This document shows positions 50,222 to 59,878 of a stretch of 64,000 nucleotides of DNA, one piece after another. The stretch is taken from positions 186,001 through 250,000 of the forward strand of contig SCNS01000005.1 of assembly GCA_005503215.1 (NCBI GenBank), read 5' to 3'. A program made the translations under genes and the position numbers. Every line of letters begins with the position of its first letter. Within the stretch, counting starts at the first letter, position 1. The notes beneath the pieces were generated by a model that did not search any database, was not told where the DNA came from, and worked only from the letters and a program-made list of their open reading frames with translations. This stretch comes from Sphingomonadaceae bacterium 3R27C6. Its GTDB lineage: Bacteria; Pseudomonadota; Alphaproteobacteria; Sphingomonadales; Sphingomonadaceae.

Positions 50222-50989
50222 TTGCTTCAGCTGAGCCCTGTTCCAGCCACTCCCTATGTCGAACAGCTCAGCATCGGGGCGGGGCGCCGCACGCTTGCGA
50301 TCAGCCTGGCGGTTCTGATCCCCGCGCTCCTGCTGCTCCTACTGCTCTCCTTTGGCTTTGAAGGGGAGCCCGACTATCGCGAGGCGCGCGTCAGCGTGGT
50401 GAGCCTCGAGGCCAGCCAGATTTCAGCGGAAGCGCCCGAACCGAGCAGCGCGAAGCGCGAGCAGGCCGAAGAGCCGCCCGTGCCGCCGCAGCCGGTAACC
50501 GAAGACGTGCGGCCCCCGCGACCCGTGGAGCCGAAGGTTCCGCCGATCATAACGAAGCCGGCCGAACAGCCGCCCGCGCCGGCGCTTCCGCCGACGCCCG
50601 TTCGGCCGCCGAGCGGGAAGGTTTACGGGCCGCCCAACACCGGCGGCGGCTCCTCCGCCTCGCGCGACACCGAGCGGGTGGGGACGGCTCCCAATGGCGA
50701 GCCGCTCTATGCGGCCGCCTGGTATCGCGAGCCGAGAGACGATGAGCTTCGCGGCTATTTGTCGACCGCCAGCGGGCCCGGATGGGGGCTGATCGCTTGC
50801 CGCACCGCGCCCGATTATCGCGTCGAGGATTGCGTCGGGCTCGACGAATATCCGAACGGATCGCAGATCAATCGCGCGGTGCTCGCCGCGGCGTGGGCGT
50901 TCCAGGTGCGGCCCCCGCGCCTTGGCGGACGGCCGCTGGTGGGCGCCTGGGTCCGGATCCGGATCGATTACGGGGTCAGGCGGCGTTAG
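50222..50989 (+). CDS. TonB-like envelope protein (membrane anchor, Pro-rich linker, C-terminal domain)
   Basis: About 255 aa from a TTG at 50222; no ATG or GTG exists near the membrane segment, so the start is uncertain. One N-terminal helix (LAISLAVLIPALLLLLLLSFGF), then roughly 80 Pro-rich residues (PVPPQPVTEDVRPPRPVEPK and so on), then a folded C-terminal domain with LYAAAWYREPRDDELRGYL, two Cys and ending in VGAWVRIRIDYGVRRR. This is the layout of energy transducers such as TonB, and I know similar proteins from sphingomonads, annotated as hypothetical. Whether it contacts a TonB receptor is not shown. Confidence 0.65.
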   Translation: MLQLSPVPATPYVEQLSIGAGRRTLAISLAVLIPALLLLLLLSFGFEGEPDYREARVSVVSLEASQISAEAPEPSSAKREQAEEPPVPPQPVTEDVRPPRPVEPKVPPIITKPAEQPPAPALPPTPVRPPSGKVYGPPNTGGGSSASRDTERVGTAPNGEPLYAAAWYREPRDDELRGYLSTASGPGWGLIACRTAPDYRVEDCVGLDEYPNGSQINRAVLAAAWAFQVRPPRLGGRPLVGAWVRIRIDYGVRRR

Positions 50990-51085
50990 GGGCGGGAAGC
51001 TGTCAATGGCGGCGCGGGCGGCAATCCGTGGCCATTCTTCGGCCGTATTTCAGGGCGAGGATCGGGTTTCAGGGAGGGGCATCCA

Positions 51086-51583
51086 ATGAGCATGAAATCC
51101 ATCGCCGCATCGCTTGCGCTGCTGTCCTGCTGCGCGTCGCCGCTCCACGCCCAGACGATCGAGGGCAGCGTTCCTCTGAACGGCGCCGGTCCGGTCGCGA
51201 CGGGGGGCTTTGTCGGCGCGCGCCTGCGTATCCCGCTCGGCGGAACGAAAAGCGACGAGGCACGGAAGCTTCGCGTCGGCCTGACCATGGCGCCGATGCA
51301 GCGGAGCGACGGGGCGGGGCTGAAGGGCCCCGCGTGGCGCATTGGCGAGGGGCTCGAATTCGGCTTTTCGAGCGATGAGCGATCGCCGCATCTCTCGCTC
51401 GCCGGGCAGCGGCTGACACCGGCGCACTATGCGCCCGGCCGGTCGACGCCGGCGAAGGGGCGCAGCAACATGTCCGACGCGGGGACAGTGGCGGTCGTCG
51501 TCGGCGGTCTCGCCCTCCTCGCGGGGGTCGGGCTGCTCGTCGCCCTCGATGCGTCGGACGACCCCGACCGCTGCTGCGAATAG
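51086..51583 (+). CDS. exported hypothetical protein with C-terminal membrane helix
   Basis: 165 aa, family not recognised. A signal peptide (MSMKSIAASLALLSCCASPLHAQ, cleaved after HAQ) is followed by a beta-rich middle and a C-terminal helix TVAVVVGGLALLAGVGLLVAL, ending in DDPDRCCE. GGGAGGGG precedes the ATG. Likely a periplasmic or envelope protein tethered at its C-terminus. No obvious partner nearby. Confidence 0.7.
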   Translation: MSMKSIAASLALLSCCASPLHAQTIEGSVPLNGAGPVATGGFVGARLRIPLGGTKSDEARKLRVGLTMAPMQRSDGAGLKGPAWRIGEGLEFGFSSDERSPHLSLAGQRLTPAHYAPGRSTPAKGRSNMSDAGTVAVVVGGLALLAGVGLLVALDASDDPDRCCE

Positions 51584-51722
51584 CGGCGGCCGCCGAACTG
51601 TGACGGCTCCGGTCAGCCGGGACGCCGATCGATTCGGCTTTTCCGACAAATCGGGCGGATAGCGCGGAGGTGCGCCATCCGCCCGGCTGTCCCGGCCGCC
51701 GGGATAGCGGCCGGGGGAGGGG

Positions 51723-52496
51723 TCACTTGGTCGTGTAGCCGCCGTTGACGAGGATCGTCTGTCCGGTCATCCACCAGCCGTCCGATACCAGCATGCGGAT
51801 CCACGGCACGATATCCTGAATGTCGGTGAGCCCGGTCTTCGTGAAGGCTGAAAGCGCCGCGGCGGACTTGTGATAGGCCTGCGCATCCTCGCCCTCGGCG
51901 GGATAGAAGAAGGGGGTGTCCATCGGGCCGGGGCCGATCGCGGTCACCGAAATGCCGCGTGTCCCGAACTCTTTCGATGCGGCGCGGGTGAAATGTTCGA
52001 CCGGCGCCTTGGTCCCCGCATAGGCGGCGTAGAAGGGCGTGTAGGCGCCGAGCAAAGATGTAACGAGCGTGCAGATCTTGCCATTGTCGTTCACATATTT
52101 GCCCGCCTCCTTCAGGAAGAAGAAGGCGGTCTTCGAATTGACCGCCGTCATCTCGTCATATTCGCCTTCGCTGATCTCGGTGAAGGGCTTTTTCAGCACC
52201 TTGCCGACAGTGTTGATCGCGATGTCGGGTCGGCCGATCGCGGCGATCGCGTCGGCGAAAAGCTTTTCCATCGCAGCGGCGGACGTGAGGTCGGCCTGAA
52301 ATGCGACCGCCTCGGCCCCGGCGGCGCGGATCGCGGCGAGCGTCGCTTCGGTCTCGGCGGCCGAGGCGCCGCTGTTGTAATGCACCGCGATCGCCCTCGC
52401 GCCCTGCGCGGCGAGGTCGCGTGCGATGAGGCCGCCGAGATTCTTGCCGCCGCCGGCGATGAGGACGGTTTTACCCTGGATGCTGTGATCGGCCAT
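51723..52496 (-). CDS. short-chain dehydrogenase/reductase
   Basis: 257 aa. VLIAGGGKNLGGLIARDLA is the cofactor fold, NTVGK replaces the usual NNAG, and the active site is Ser in LVTSLLGAYTPFYAAYAGTKA with Y-x-x-x-K (YAGTK). The C-terminal TGQTILVNGGYTTK is typical of FabG-like SDRs. Divergently transcribed from an AraC-type regulator 122 bases away, which probably controls it. Substrate unknown. Confidence 0.9.
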   Translation of the reverse strand: MADHSIQGKTVLIAGGGKNLGGLIARDLAAQGARAIAVHYNSGASAAETEATLAAIRAAGAEAVAFQADLTSAAAMEKLFADAIAAIGRPDIAINTVGKVLKKPFTEISEGEYDEMTAVNSKTAFFFLKEAGKYVNDNGKICTLVTSLLGAYTPFYAAYAGTKAPVEHFTRAASKEFGTRGISVTAIGPGPMDTPFFYPAEGEDAQAYHKSAAALSAFTKTGLTDIQDIVPWIRMLVSDGWWMTGQTILVNGGYTTK

Positions 52497-52618
52497 TTTG
52501 GTCTCCTTGGTCGTTGATTATCCAAGGCTAAGGCGCTTTCGCCTTGTCCGCTTTCAAATTCCGGCACAATATTCGAATATTATCTTCGGCGAGTCGTGGG
52601 GGCTCGCAAGGTGGGTGA

Positions 52619-53479
52619 TTGACCGAAGCCGCAACCGTCTGGGATGGTATCAGGCCGCGATCGGGGCGCGATGTGGTCGCGCGGTATCAGGCGCAGATCG
52701 GTCAGCTCGCCGTTCTTACCGCAACCGAAAATCTGGAGCAGCCCACCGACTGGGCGTTCGAGGAAGATCATCATATCGTTGTCGTCCATCTGGGCGGCCG
52801 GCTCGACCAGATGGAGTGCGAGTTTTCGGTCGGGCCCTCGGGTCCGGTGCTGCCGTCGCGCTGCGATCTGTGGGTGATTCCGGCGGCGTGCCGCTATGCT
52901 GCGCTTGCGCGAGGCGACCGGGCGGAGTTCGTCGAACTGCGCATACCGACCGCATTGCTCGCCGATGCGCCGCTCGCCGCGCGGGTCCGCCATCGCGACG
53001 ATGTCCTCTTTGCTGGCGCGGCGCGGCTGTTCGAATTGATGCGCAACGCCGACGACGATCTGGCACGAATGGCGGCACATGAGGTTGGCGATACGCTCGA
53101 GCAACATCTGCGTCGGTTCTATGGCTATCGCGAGCGGGTGCCGGGGCATCGCGCCCTGTCGGCGTCGGATCGCAACCGCCTCGTCGATGCGATCCGCGGG
53201 CAACTCGATGCAGAGCATAGCCTTGCCGGACTGGCGTCGCTGGTCGGCCTCGACGTTCGCCGCTTCACCGAAACGTTCCAGCAGGCTTTCGGCCTCTCGC
53301 CCTGGCAATATGTGATGCGTGCGCGGCTCGACGAGGCGGCGCGCCGGCTGTGGTATGGCGAGGAGCCGGTGACCGAGGTCGCGTTGGCGACGGGCTTTGC
53401 GTCACCCAGCCATTTCGCGACGGCCTTTGCGCGGCGGTTCGGGGTGCCGCCGACGCGCTATCGCGCGGCTGCGCAATAG
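52619..53479 (+). CDS. AraC-family transcriptional regulator
   Basis: 286 aa. The C-terminal 100 residues hold the two helix-turn-helix motifs: EHSLAGLASLVGLDVRRFTETFQQAFGLSPWQYVMRARLDEAARRL and PVTEVALATGFASPSHFATAFARRFGVPPTRYR (ends at residue 283). The N-terminal part looks like a cupin-like sensor. TTG start with an AGGTGG site upstream. Divergent from an SDR gene, the usual layout for such regulators and their target. Confidence 0.9.
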   Translation: MTEAATVWDGIRPRSGRDVVARYQAQIGQLAVLTATENLEQPTDWAFEEDHHIVVVHLGGRLDQMECEFSVGPSGPVLPSRCDLWVIPAACRYAALARGDRAEFVELRIPTALLADAPLAARVRHRDDVLFAGAARLFELMRNADDDLARMAAHEVGDTLEQHLRRFYGYRERVPGHRALSASDRNRLVDAIRGQLDAEHSLAGLASLVGLDVRRFTETFQQAFGLSPWQYVMRARLDEAARRLWYGEEPVTEVALATGFASPSHFATAFARRFGVPPTRYRAAAQ

Positions 53480-53532
53480 CGGTCCGAACCGGCACCCGGC
53501 GCTGCGTGCGCCGGGTGCCGGTTGCGGGGGGA

Positions 53533-56205
53533 TCAGAACTTCAGGCGTGCGCCGACATAGAATTGGCGGCCATTGTCATAGATCGCGCGCGGGCGGTCGC
53601 GGGTGCCCGAATATTGCTCGATCTTCTCGTTGGTCAGGTTGATCGCATCGGCGGTGAGCGCGATATTGTCGGTGATGTTGACGCTGACCGACGCGTCGAG
53701 CGACGACAGGGCCGCCTGGTTGAGCGGCGCCGCGCGGTCGATATCGATGAAGAATTTCGACCGGTAGTTGTACGAGAGTCGTGCGCTGACGAGGTCATTC
53801 TCGAAATAGCCCGTCAGGTTGAGCGAGTGCTTCGAATTGCCCGGAATCGGGTCGCCATTGTTCGCCTTCGCGTCGGAGTAGGTGTAGTTCACCACCGCGC
53901 CGAAGCCGCCCCAGATCGGGCGCGACACCTGGAATTCGAAGCCCTGGTTGCGGCCGCCGTCGCCGTTGCTGCGGCGGTTGATCTGATAGGGGCAGTTGAA
54001 CAGGTTCGGATTGCCGCCGCCCGCCGCGACGCAGCCCGCGGGCTGCGATCCCGGCACGAAGACGCTCGGCAGGATTTCGGTCGAGGTCGTGTTGACGATG
54101 TACGACTGGATATCCTTGTAGAAGGCGGCGAGTGCGACGATCGTCTCGCGGTCGGGATACCATTCGATCGACAGGTCATACTGGTTGGCGCGATACGGAT
54201 CGAGGTTCGGATCGCCCCCGCGCCCGGTGAGCAGGGTGCCGTTGAGATCGACGCCCGGCGTGATGTCGACGAAGTCGGGGCGCGTCACCGTCTTGCCCGC
54301 GGCGAAGCGCAGCACAACCTGAGGCGACAGGTCGACCGACAGGTTCGCACTCGGCAGGATGTCGGTGTACGACCGCTTCGCCGTCGACGGGGTAAAGCCG
54401 CCGAACGGGTTGGTGAACTGCGGGTTTGCGCCGCCGATGATGAAGCCGTCCGAGGTCTGCTTCGTCTCGATCACGCGCACGCCGACATTACCGCGCCAGC
54501 CGTCGCCGCCGAATTTCGCGAGGCCATAGCCGCCCCACGCCTTTTCGTTGATCGAGTAAGTGTTGCCGGGGACGAGGAAGCGGTCGGTTCCGGGCGCGGT
54601 CTGGGCGCCATAGATCGCACGCAGCTTCGCCGGATCGACGCGCCAATAATCGTTCAGCGTGCCGGGCGCCGCGATATTGTCGAGGAAGTCGCCGGGCATC
54701 CCGCTGCCGGTCGCGAAATCGGCCGAGGTGCAGGCGGCAGCGCCGCAGCGCAGGCCGGGGGTGAAGACGCCGCCATTGGTCGCGAAGCGTTCGGCGACGC
54801 GGTCGTGGTCGGTATATTTGACCCCGAATTTGAGCGCGGTCATCGGGCCCCATTCGACCTGCTTTTCGACGTCGAGATAGAAATATTTCTCCTCATCGTC
54901 GTTCGTCACCGACTGCATGCGCGCGAAGTCGGGGCGGATGCCCGCCGGGTTGAGCGGATTGGGGTTGGAGAAGCTGACTTCGGGACGGCCGCTGCGCAGG
55001 TCGTAGGCGAAAGCGCCGGGGCCCGCGAATTCGATGAAATTCTCGTTGCTCGTGTCGCCATTCGCCTTGGTCCAGCCGGCCTTGAAATGCACCGAGAGGC
55101 TGTCGGTCGGGCGGTACGTCAGGTCGAAATCGGCCGAGACGGTCTTGGCGACCGCCGCCCGGTCGATCGCGTCATAAACGACGCCGAAGCCCTGCGTGCC
55201 GCCGGCGCGCGACGCGATATTGCCCGCGACCGCGACGCCATCCTCGACCACGGCACCCGTGATCGTGCCGCCGCCGCCGAGTGCCTGTTCGCCCCACGCG
55301 ATATAGTTCTGGTTGAAGTTATCGGCGTTGAAGCGCGAATAGAGGCCGGTGATGTTGACCTCGAGTTCGTCCGACGGGCGGAACTGGATGCCGATATTGG
55401 CGCCGTAGCGTTCGCGGTCCTGTTCGAACATCGTCGAACCGATCAGCGTCGGGACGAGCGCGCTCTGCCCGCCGCCGACGGGGAAGGAGCGATAGCCGAA
55501 GATTTCGAGCCCGTCGCGGCGCGTGCGGCGCTTCTGATAGATGGCGCCGACGAGGACGCCGAAGGTCTCGGCTTCATTTTTCCAGCTGACGAGGCCCGAA
55601 AGCTGCGGGTCGAACTTGCCCGACAGGTCCGAATACACGCCCTGCACCGACGCGGAGAGGGTGAGCGGTTCGAGGTCGAGCGGGTTGCGCGTGATGACGT
55701 TGATCGTACCGCCGACCCCGCCTTCCTCGACGTCGGCCTGCGGGCTCTTATAGACTTCGAGGCGGCCGATGATCGCGGCGGGCAGGGTGAGGTAGTTGAA
55801 GCTGCGCGTCGAGGCGACCTGGTCGAGAATGAACCAGTCGGCGGTCGCGACGCTGTGGCCGTTGAGCAGGGTCTTGGTGAGGTTCGGTGCGGTGCCGCGC
55901 AGCGAGACGCGCTCGCCTTCGCCGAACTCGCGGTTGACGACGATGCCGGGAACACGCTGGAGCGCCTCGGCGACATTCTTGTCAGGGAATTTGCCGACAT
56001 CCTCGGCGGTCACGACGTCGGCGATCACCGACAGGTCGCGCTTGGCGTCGATCGCTTCGCGGAGCGAGCCGCGGATCCCGGTGACGACGATTTCGCTTTC
56101 GGCCGCGGCGTCGGCGGCGGGGGCGGTCTGGGCGTGGGCCGCGCTGGCGGCGAAAAGCAGCGTACCAATGCTGGCCGAAGCGAGCAGATATCTTGCATTG
56201 GTCAT
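53533..56205 (-). CDS. TonB-dependent receptor, large Oar/TIGR01782-like type
   Basis: 890 aa. Signal peptide ends at AHAQ (residue 26). A TonB box-like SEIVVTGIRGSLREAIDAKRD leads into the diagnostic DVGKFPDKNVAEALQRVPGIVVNREFGEGERVSLRG, typical of the large sphingomonad/Caulobacter receptors for sugars and polymers. The barrel ends in the usual aromatic motif, YVGARLKF. Upstream it has a strong GGAGGGAGA site and a promoter region with repeated TTGGTAT motifs. The ligand is unknown; no catabolic genes lie next to it. Confidence 0.92.
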   Translation of the reverse strand: MTNARYLLASASIGTLLFAASAAHAQTAPAADAAAESEIVVTGIRGSLREAIDAKRDLSVIADVVTAEDVGKFPDKNVAEALQRVPGIVVNREFGEGERVSLRGTAPNLTKTLLNGHSVATADWFILDQVASTRSFNYLTLPAAIIGRLEVYKSPQADVEEGGVGGTINVITRNPLDLEPLTLSASVQGVYSDLSGKFDPQLSGLVSWKNEAETFGVLVGAIYQKRRTRRDGLEIFGYRSFPVGGGQSALVPTLIGSTMFEQDRERYGANIGIQFRPSDELEVNITGLYSRFNADNFNQNYIAWGEQALGGGGTITGAVVEDGVAVAGNIASRAGGTQGFGVVYDAIDRAAVAKTVSADFDLTYRPTDSLSVHFKAGWTKANGDTSNENFIEFAGPGAFAYDLRSGRPEVSFSNPNPLNPAGIRPDFARMQSVTNDDEEKYFYLDVEKQVEWGPMTALKFGVKYTDHDRVAERFATNGGVFTPGLRCGAAACTSADFATGSGMPGDFLDNIAAPGTLNDYWRVDPAKLRAIYGAQTAPGTDRFLVPGNTYSINEKAWGGYGLAKFGGDGWRGNVGVRVIETKQTSDGFIIGGANPQFTNPFGGFTPSTAKRSYTDILPSANLSVDLSPQVVLRFAAGKTVTRPDFVDITPGVDLNGTLLTGRGGDPNLDPYRANQYDLSIEWYPDRETIVALAAFYKDIQSYIVNTTSTEILPSVFVPGSQPAGCVAAGGGNPNLFNCPYQINRRSNGDGGRNQGFEFQVSRPIWGGFGAVVNYTYSDAKANNGDPIPGNSKHSLNLTGYFENDLVSARLSYNYRSKFFIDIDRAAPLNQAALSSLDASVSVNITDNIALTADAINLTNEKIEQYSGTRDRPRAIYDNGRQFYVGARLKF

Positions 56206-56423
56206 GTTAAGTCTCCCTCCAAAAGATCAAAAATCAATTATCGCTCTGATTTTGACGGGACCTTAGACATACCAATTTAAACGTCAAGCGCGATTTTGCG
56301 CAAGAAAAGATCGGATATTGGGAATGCAGGGATATTTTGGTATTTGATTGGTATCATATGAAGTGGAGCAGAAGGGCGCCCGATCCGGGGGCAGCCTCGA
56401 AAGCTGCGCGGCTGTCCGCTTGA
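56206..56423. promoter_or_regulatory. promoter region of the 53.5-56.2 kb receptor with repeated TTGGTAT motifs
   Basis: About 220 AT-rich bases between the ligD 3' end and the receptor start. ATACCAAT occurs at 56269-56276, and TTGGTAT at 56337-56343 and again as ATTGGTAT at 56347-56354. The first is in inverted orientation to the others. The pattern suggests binding by a dimeric repressor, as is common for sphingomonad receptors. No clear -35/-10 pair identified. Confidence 0.4.
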
Positions 56424-58931
56424 TCAAAAGTCGGGAAGCGACTGGCTGGCGAAACCCCATCCCTTGAGTTCGGCGCTCGCGGCTCGTTCGAGCAGCGCAT
56501 CGGCGTCCTTGATCGTCCAATGCCCGGCCTTGTCGACATCGGCGAGCGCATCCCAGCCGATCGGCACCGCGACGGGGGCCTGTTCGCGCGCGCGCGCCGA
56601 ATAGGGCATGATCGCGGTGCTGCCGCGCTGGTTGCGCAGGTAATCGATGAAAATCTTACCCTTGCGCTTCGCCTTGCTCATCGTCGCGACGAAGCGGTCG
56701 GGTTCGGCGAGGCTCAGCGCCTCGGCGAAGCGTTTCGAGAAATCCTTGTGCGCGTCCCAGCTGTGCCCCGGGTCGAGCGGAACGACGACATGCACGCCCT
56801 TGCCGCCCGAGAGCATCGCGAAGCTGACGAGCCCGATGTTGGCGAGCTGGCGGCGGATGTCGGCGGCGGCTTTCTTGACGTCGGCGAAATCGAGCCCCTC
56901 GTCGGGGTCGAGGTCGAACACCATGCGGTCGGGCTTTTCGAGCGCGTCGACATGGCTGTCCCAGCCGTGGAACTCGATGGTCCCCATCTGGACGCAGGCG
57001 AGCAGGCCGTCGGCGTCCTCGACATAAAGATAATCCTCGTGCCCGCCGTCCTTCTCGCGGATCGGGACGTGCAGCACATGATCGCCGAACGAACCCGAAT
57101 CATGTTTCTGGAAAAAGCATTTCTTGCCGCGTCCCTGCGGGCAGCGGACGAGGCTGATCGGGCGGCGGGCGGTGTGTGGAAGCATGACGGGCGCGATCGC
57201 GGCATAATAATCGGCAAGGTCACCCTTGGTCGCCTTCGCCTCGGGAAAGATCACGCGGTCGCGGCTGCTGATCTTCACGTCGCTTTGCGGAGCGGGTGCG
57301 GGCTGCTTCTTTTCGGGTGTCACGTCCTTTGCCTCCTTGTCGCTGCGCAGGCCGAGGAAGCTTGCGTGGCGCACCGATCCGCTCGCGGTGAATTCGGCGA
57401 AGGCGATTTCGGCGACGAGTTCGGGTTTGAGCCAGTGGACCTTGCGCGCCGATGCGGCGTCGACTTCCAGCGGCGCGGTCTTGCGTTCGCGGCTCGCGAA
57501 CTTCCTGGCGAGGTCGGCCATGGTGGCGGTGTCGAAGCCGGTGCCGACATTGCCCTTATAGACGAGCCTGTCCCCGTCGCGCTGCGCAAGAAGGAGCGAA
57601 GCGAAGGGCCGCGCCTTGGTCGACGACGGGTTCCAGCCGACGAGGATGAATTCCTGTCGCCGCGTGCATTTGACCTTCACCCAATTCTTCGACCGGCGGC
57701 CCGAGTAAGCGGCATCCGCGCGCTTCGAGATGATGCCTTCCTGCCCGGCGCCGCACATCGCGCCATAGAGCTTTTCCCCCGCGCCGATGACATGGTCGGC
57801 GACGGCGATCGGCGGCGTCGCGTTGCGTAACAGCGCTTCGAGGCGCTCCTTGCGTTCGAGGTTGCCGAGCTTGGCGAGCGATCTGCCGCCTTCTTCGAGC
57901 AGGTCGAAGGCGAAAAAGAGCAGCTCCGTTTTTTCGTCCTGCGTACCGTGGCCGCGCTTGAGCACCGCCTGCAGCGACGAGAAGTCGGGGTTGCCGTCGC
58001 GGTCATAAGCGACGATCTCGCCGTCGATCAGGCACGGCGGCAGGTCGAGCGCGGCGATGTGGCGGACGAGCGGTGCGAATTTGTCGGTCCAGTCGAGGCC
58101 GGTGCGGGTGTAGACGCGCACGTCCGATCCCGCGGCGGCGATTTCGGCGCGGTAGCCGTCATATTTGATCTCGTGGAACCAGCCGTTGCCGCCGGGGACG
58201 GCGTCGACGAGCGTGGCGAGCTGGAGCGGGCGGAATTTGGGTGGCTTCCCCTTCGCTGCGGGCTTGGCGACCTTTTTGTTGTGCGCGGCCGCCGCCTGCA
58301 TCTTTTTCGTGAAGGCCGCGCCCTTGGCGCCCTTCAGAGATTGCTCGCCGCCTTCGTCGCCAGCGATTTCGGCCATCGTACGGCCGGTGAGGATGCTCGT
58401 GAGTTCGCGGCCGACAAGATCGTCGGTGCCGCCGGCATAAGCATCGTTTACCTTGCGCAGCAGCCAATTCTCGCGCTTCTCGCCGGGACGCGGTTTCATG
58501 CGGACGAGCAGCCATTCGCCCTTCATCCGTTCACCGTCGAGGGTGAAATGGAGATGGCCCTTGTCGATATCCTTCGCGCTCTTGCCTTCGATCGGCGCCC
58601 AGGTGCCGCGGTCCCACAGCATCACGCTGCCGCCGCCATATTCGCCCTTGGGGATCGCCCCCTCGAACTCGGCATAGCTCATCGGATGATCTTCGGTGCG
58701 TACCGCGAGACGCTTGTCGGCGGGGTCGGCGCTTGGGCCCTTGGTTACCGCCCAGCTTTTGAGCACGCCCCCCGCTTCGAGGCGGAAGTCGTAGTGGAGG
58801 CGCGTCGCGTCGTGCTTCTGGACGATGAAGCGGTTGCCCTTACCGGGGGCGACCTTGCCCGCGGGCTCGGGGGTCAGCGCGAAATCGCGCTTGGCGTTAT
58901 ATTGCGCGAGCGGATCGGCGCGCTTCGCCAT
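56424..58931 (-). CDS. ligD: multifunctional DNA ligase D (NHEJ)
   Basis: 835 aa with three domains in order: 3'-phosphoesterase (FIVQKHDATRLHYDFRLE, residues 35-52, with HxD-like metal sites), ATP-dependent ligase (EIKYDGYRAEI with catalytic Lys256; DGEIVAYD), and polymerase/primase (VIFPEAKATKGDLADYY, VFDLDPDEGLDFADV and YLRNQRGSTAIMPYSAR). It repairs double-strand breaks with Ku, filling or trimming ends before joining. One base separates it from the ku stop, so both are co-expressed. Full length for the family. Confidence 0.96.
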   Translation of the reverse strand: MAKRADPLAQYNAKRDFALTPEPAGKVAPGKGNRFIVQKHDATRLHYDFRLEAGGVLKSWAVTKGPSADPADKRLAVRTEDHPMSYAEFEGAIPKGEYGGGSVMLWDRGTWAPIEGKSAKDIDKGHLHFTLDGERMKGEWLLVRMKPRPGEKRENWLLRKVNDAYAGGTDDLVGRELTSILTGRTMAEIAGDEGGEQSLKGAKGAAFTKKMQAAAAHNKKVAKPAAKGKPPKFRPLQLATLVDAVPGGNGWFHEIKYDGYRAEIAAAGSDVRVYTRTGLDWTDKFAPLVRHIAALDLPPCLIDGEIVAYDRDGNPDFSSLQAVLKRGHGTQDEKTELLFFAFDLLEEGGRSLAKLGNLERKERLEALLRNATPPIAVADHVIGAGEKLYGAMCGAGQEGIISKRADAAYSGRRSKNWVKVKCTRRQEFILVGWNPSSTKARPFASLLLAQRDGDRLVYKGNVGTGFDTATMADLARKFASRERKTAPLEVDAASARKVHWLKPELVAEIAFAEFTASGSVRHASFLGLRSDKEAKDVTPEKKQPAPAPQSDVKISSRDRVIFPEAKATKGDLADYYAAIAPVMLPHTARRPISLVRCPQGRGKKCFFQKHDSGSFGDHVLHVPIREKDGGHEDYLYVEDADGLLACVQMGTIEFHGWDSHVDALEKPDRMVFDLDPDEGLDFADVKKAAADIRRQLANIGLVSFAMLSGGKGVHVVVPLDPGHSWDAHKDFSKRFAEALSLAEPDRFVATMSKAKRKGKIFIDYLRNQRGSTAIMPYSARAREQAPVAVPIGWDALADVDKAGHWTIKDADALLERAASAELKGWGFASQSLPDF

Positions 58932-58932
58932 G

Positions 58933-59808
58933 TCAGGCGCGCTTGCGCGCCGGTGCCTTCTTCGCCGGGGCCTTCTTCGCGGGCGTCTTGTTCTCCTCGG
59001 CGGCGGGCGCTTTCTTCTTGCCGTCGACCGAGGCTTTCAGCGCCGCCATCAGGTCGATGACGTTCGAGCCGCGCGAAACCTCGGCGGGTTCCTCGACATC
59101 CTCGAGCACGCGCTTGCCCTTCGCCTTCGCCTTTTTGGCGATCACGCGCTTGAGCGCGTCGACATAATGGTTGTGATAGTCGCTTGCGTCGAACTTGCCG
59201 CTCTTCTTGCCGATCAGCGTTTCGGCGAGGTCGAGCAGGTCGGCGTCGGGTTTGGCATTGCCGACGTCACGAAAATAGTTGGCGGCCTTGTTTACCTCGT
59301 CGGCGTAGCGCAGCACTTCGAGCACGAGGCCGCGTCCGCACGGGCGCAGCGCGACAAGCTGCTCCTGCCCGCGCAGCGCGAGCTGGCCGAGCCCGACCTT
59401 CTTCGTGCGTTTGAGCGCTTCGCGGAGCACGATATAGGCTTCTTCGGCAAGCTCGTCGGCGGGCACGACATAATAGGGCTTGGTATAATAGAGGACGTCG
59501 ATCGCGTCGGTGTCGACGAACTGGACCAGCTCGAGCGTGCGCTTGCTCTCGAGCTTGACCGCCTCGATCTCCTCCTCGTCGAGCAGGACATAATTGCCCT
59601 TCGACAGCTCGAAGCCCTTGACGATATCGTCATGGTCGATCGCCCCGATGCCCGGCACGATCTTTTCATATTTGACCGGCTTGCCGCTTGGCTCGTGGAT
59701 CTGGCGGAAGGTGACGGCGGCGCCCGATTTGGTCGCCGAATAGATTTCGACCGGGATCGACACCAGCGCGAGCCGGATCTGCCCCTTCCAGTAAGCGCGT
59801 GCGGCCAT
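58933..59808 (-). CDS. ku: non-homologous end-joining protein Ku
   Basis: 291 aa, normal for bacterial Ku. MAARAYWKGQIRLALVSIPVEIY is the canonical start. The core DNA-ring region follows (GKPVKYEKIVPG, VDTDAIDVLYYTKPYYV), and the tail is a Lys/Ala/Pro-rich stretch with repeated PAKKAPAKKAPA, typical of the extended basic C-terminus that binds DNA and recruits LigD. It lies directly upstream of ligD on the same strand. Confidence 0.97.
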   Translation of the reverse strand: MAARAYWKGQIRLALVSIPVEIYSATKSGAAVTFRQIHEPSGKPVKYEKIVPGIGAIDHDDIVKGFELSKGNYVLLDEEEIEAVKLESKRTLELVQFVDTDAIDVLYYTKPYYVVPADELAEEAYIVLREALKRTKKVGLGQLALRGQEQLVALRPCGRGLVLEVLRYADEVNKAANYFRDVGNAKPDADLLDLAETLIGKKSGKFDASDYHNHYVDALKRVIAKKAKAKGKRVLEDVEEPAEVSRGSNVIDLMAALKASVDGKKKAPAAEENKTPAKKAPAKKAPARKRA

Positions 59809-59878
59809 CGACGTTCCCTTTCGCTATCCCGAGTCCAAATGATCGGGACGGCGAGGGGTTCCTTACGACGGCCGCCGA

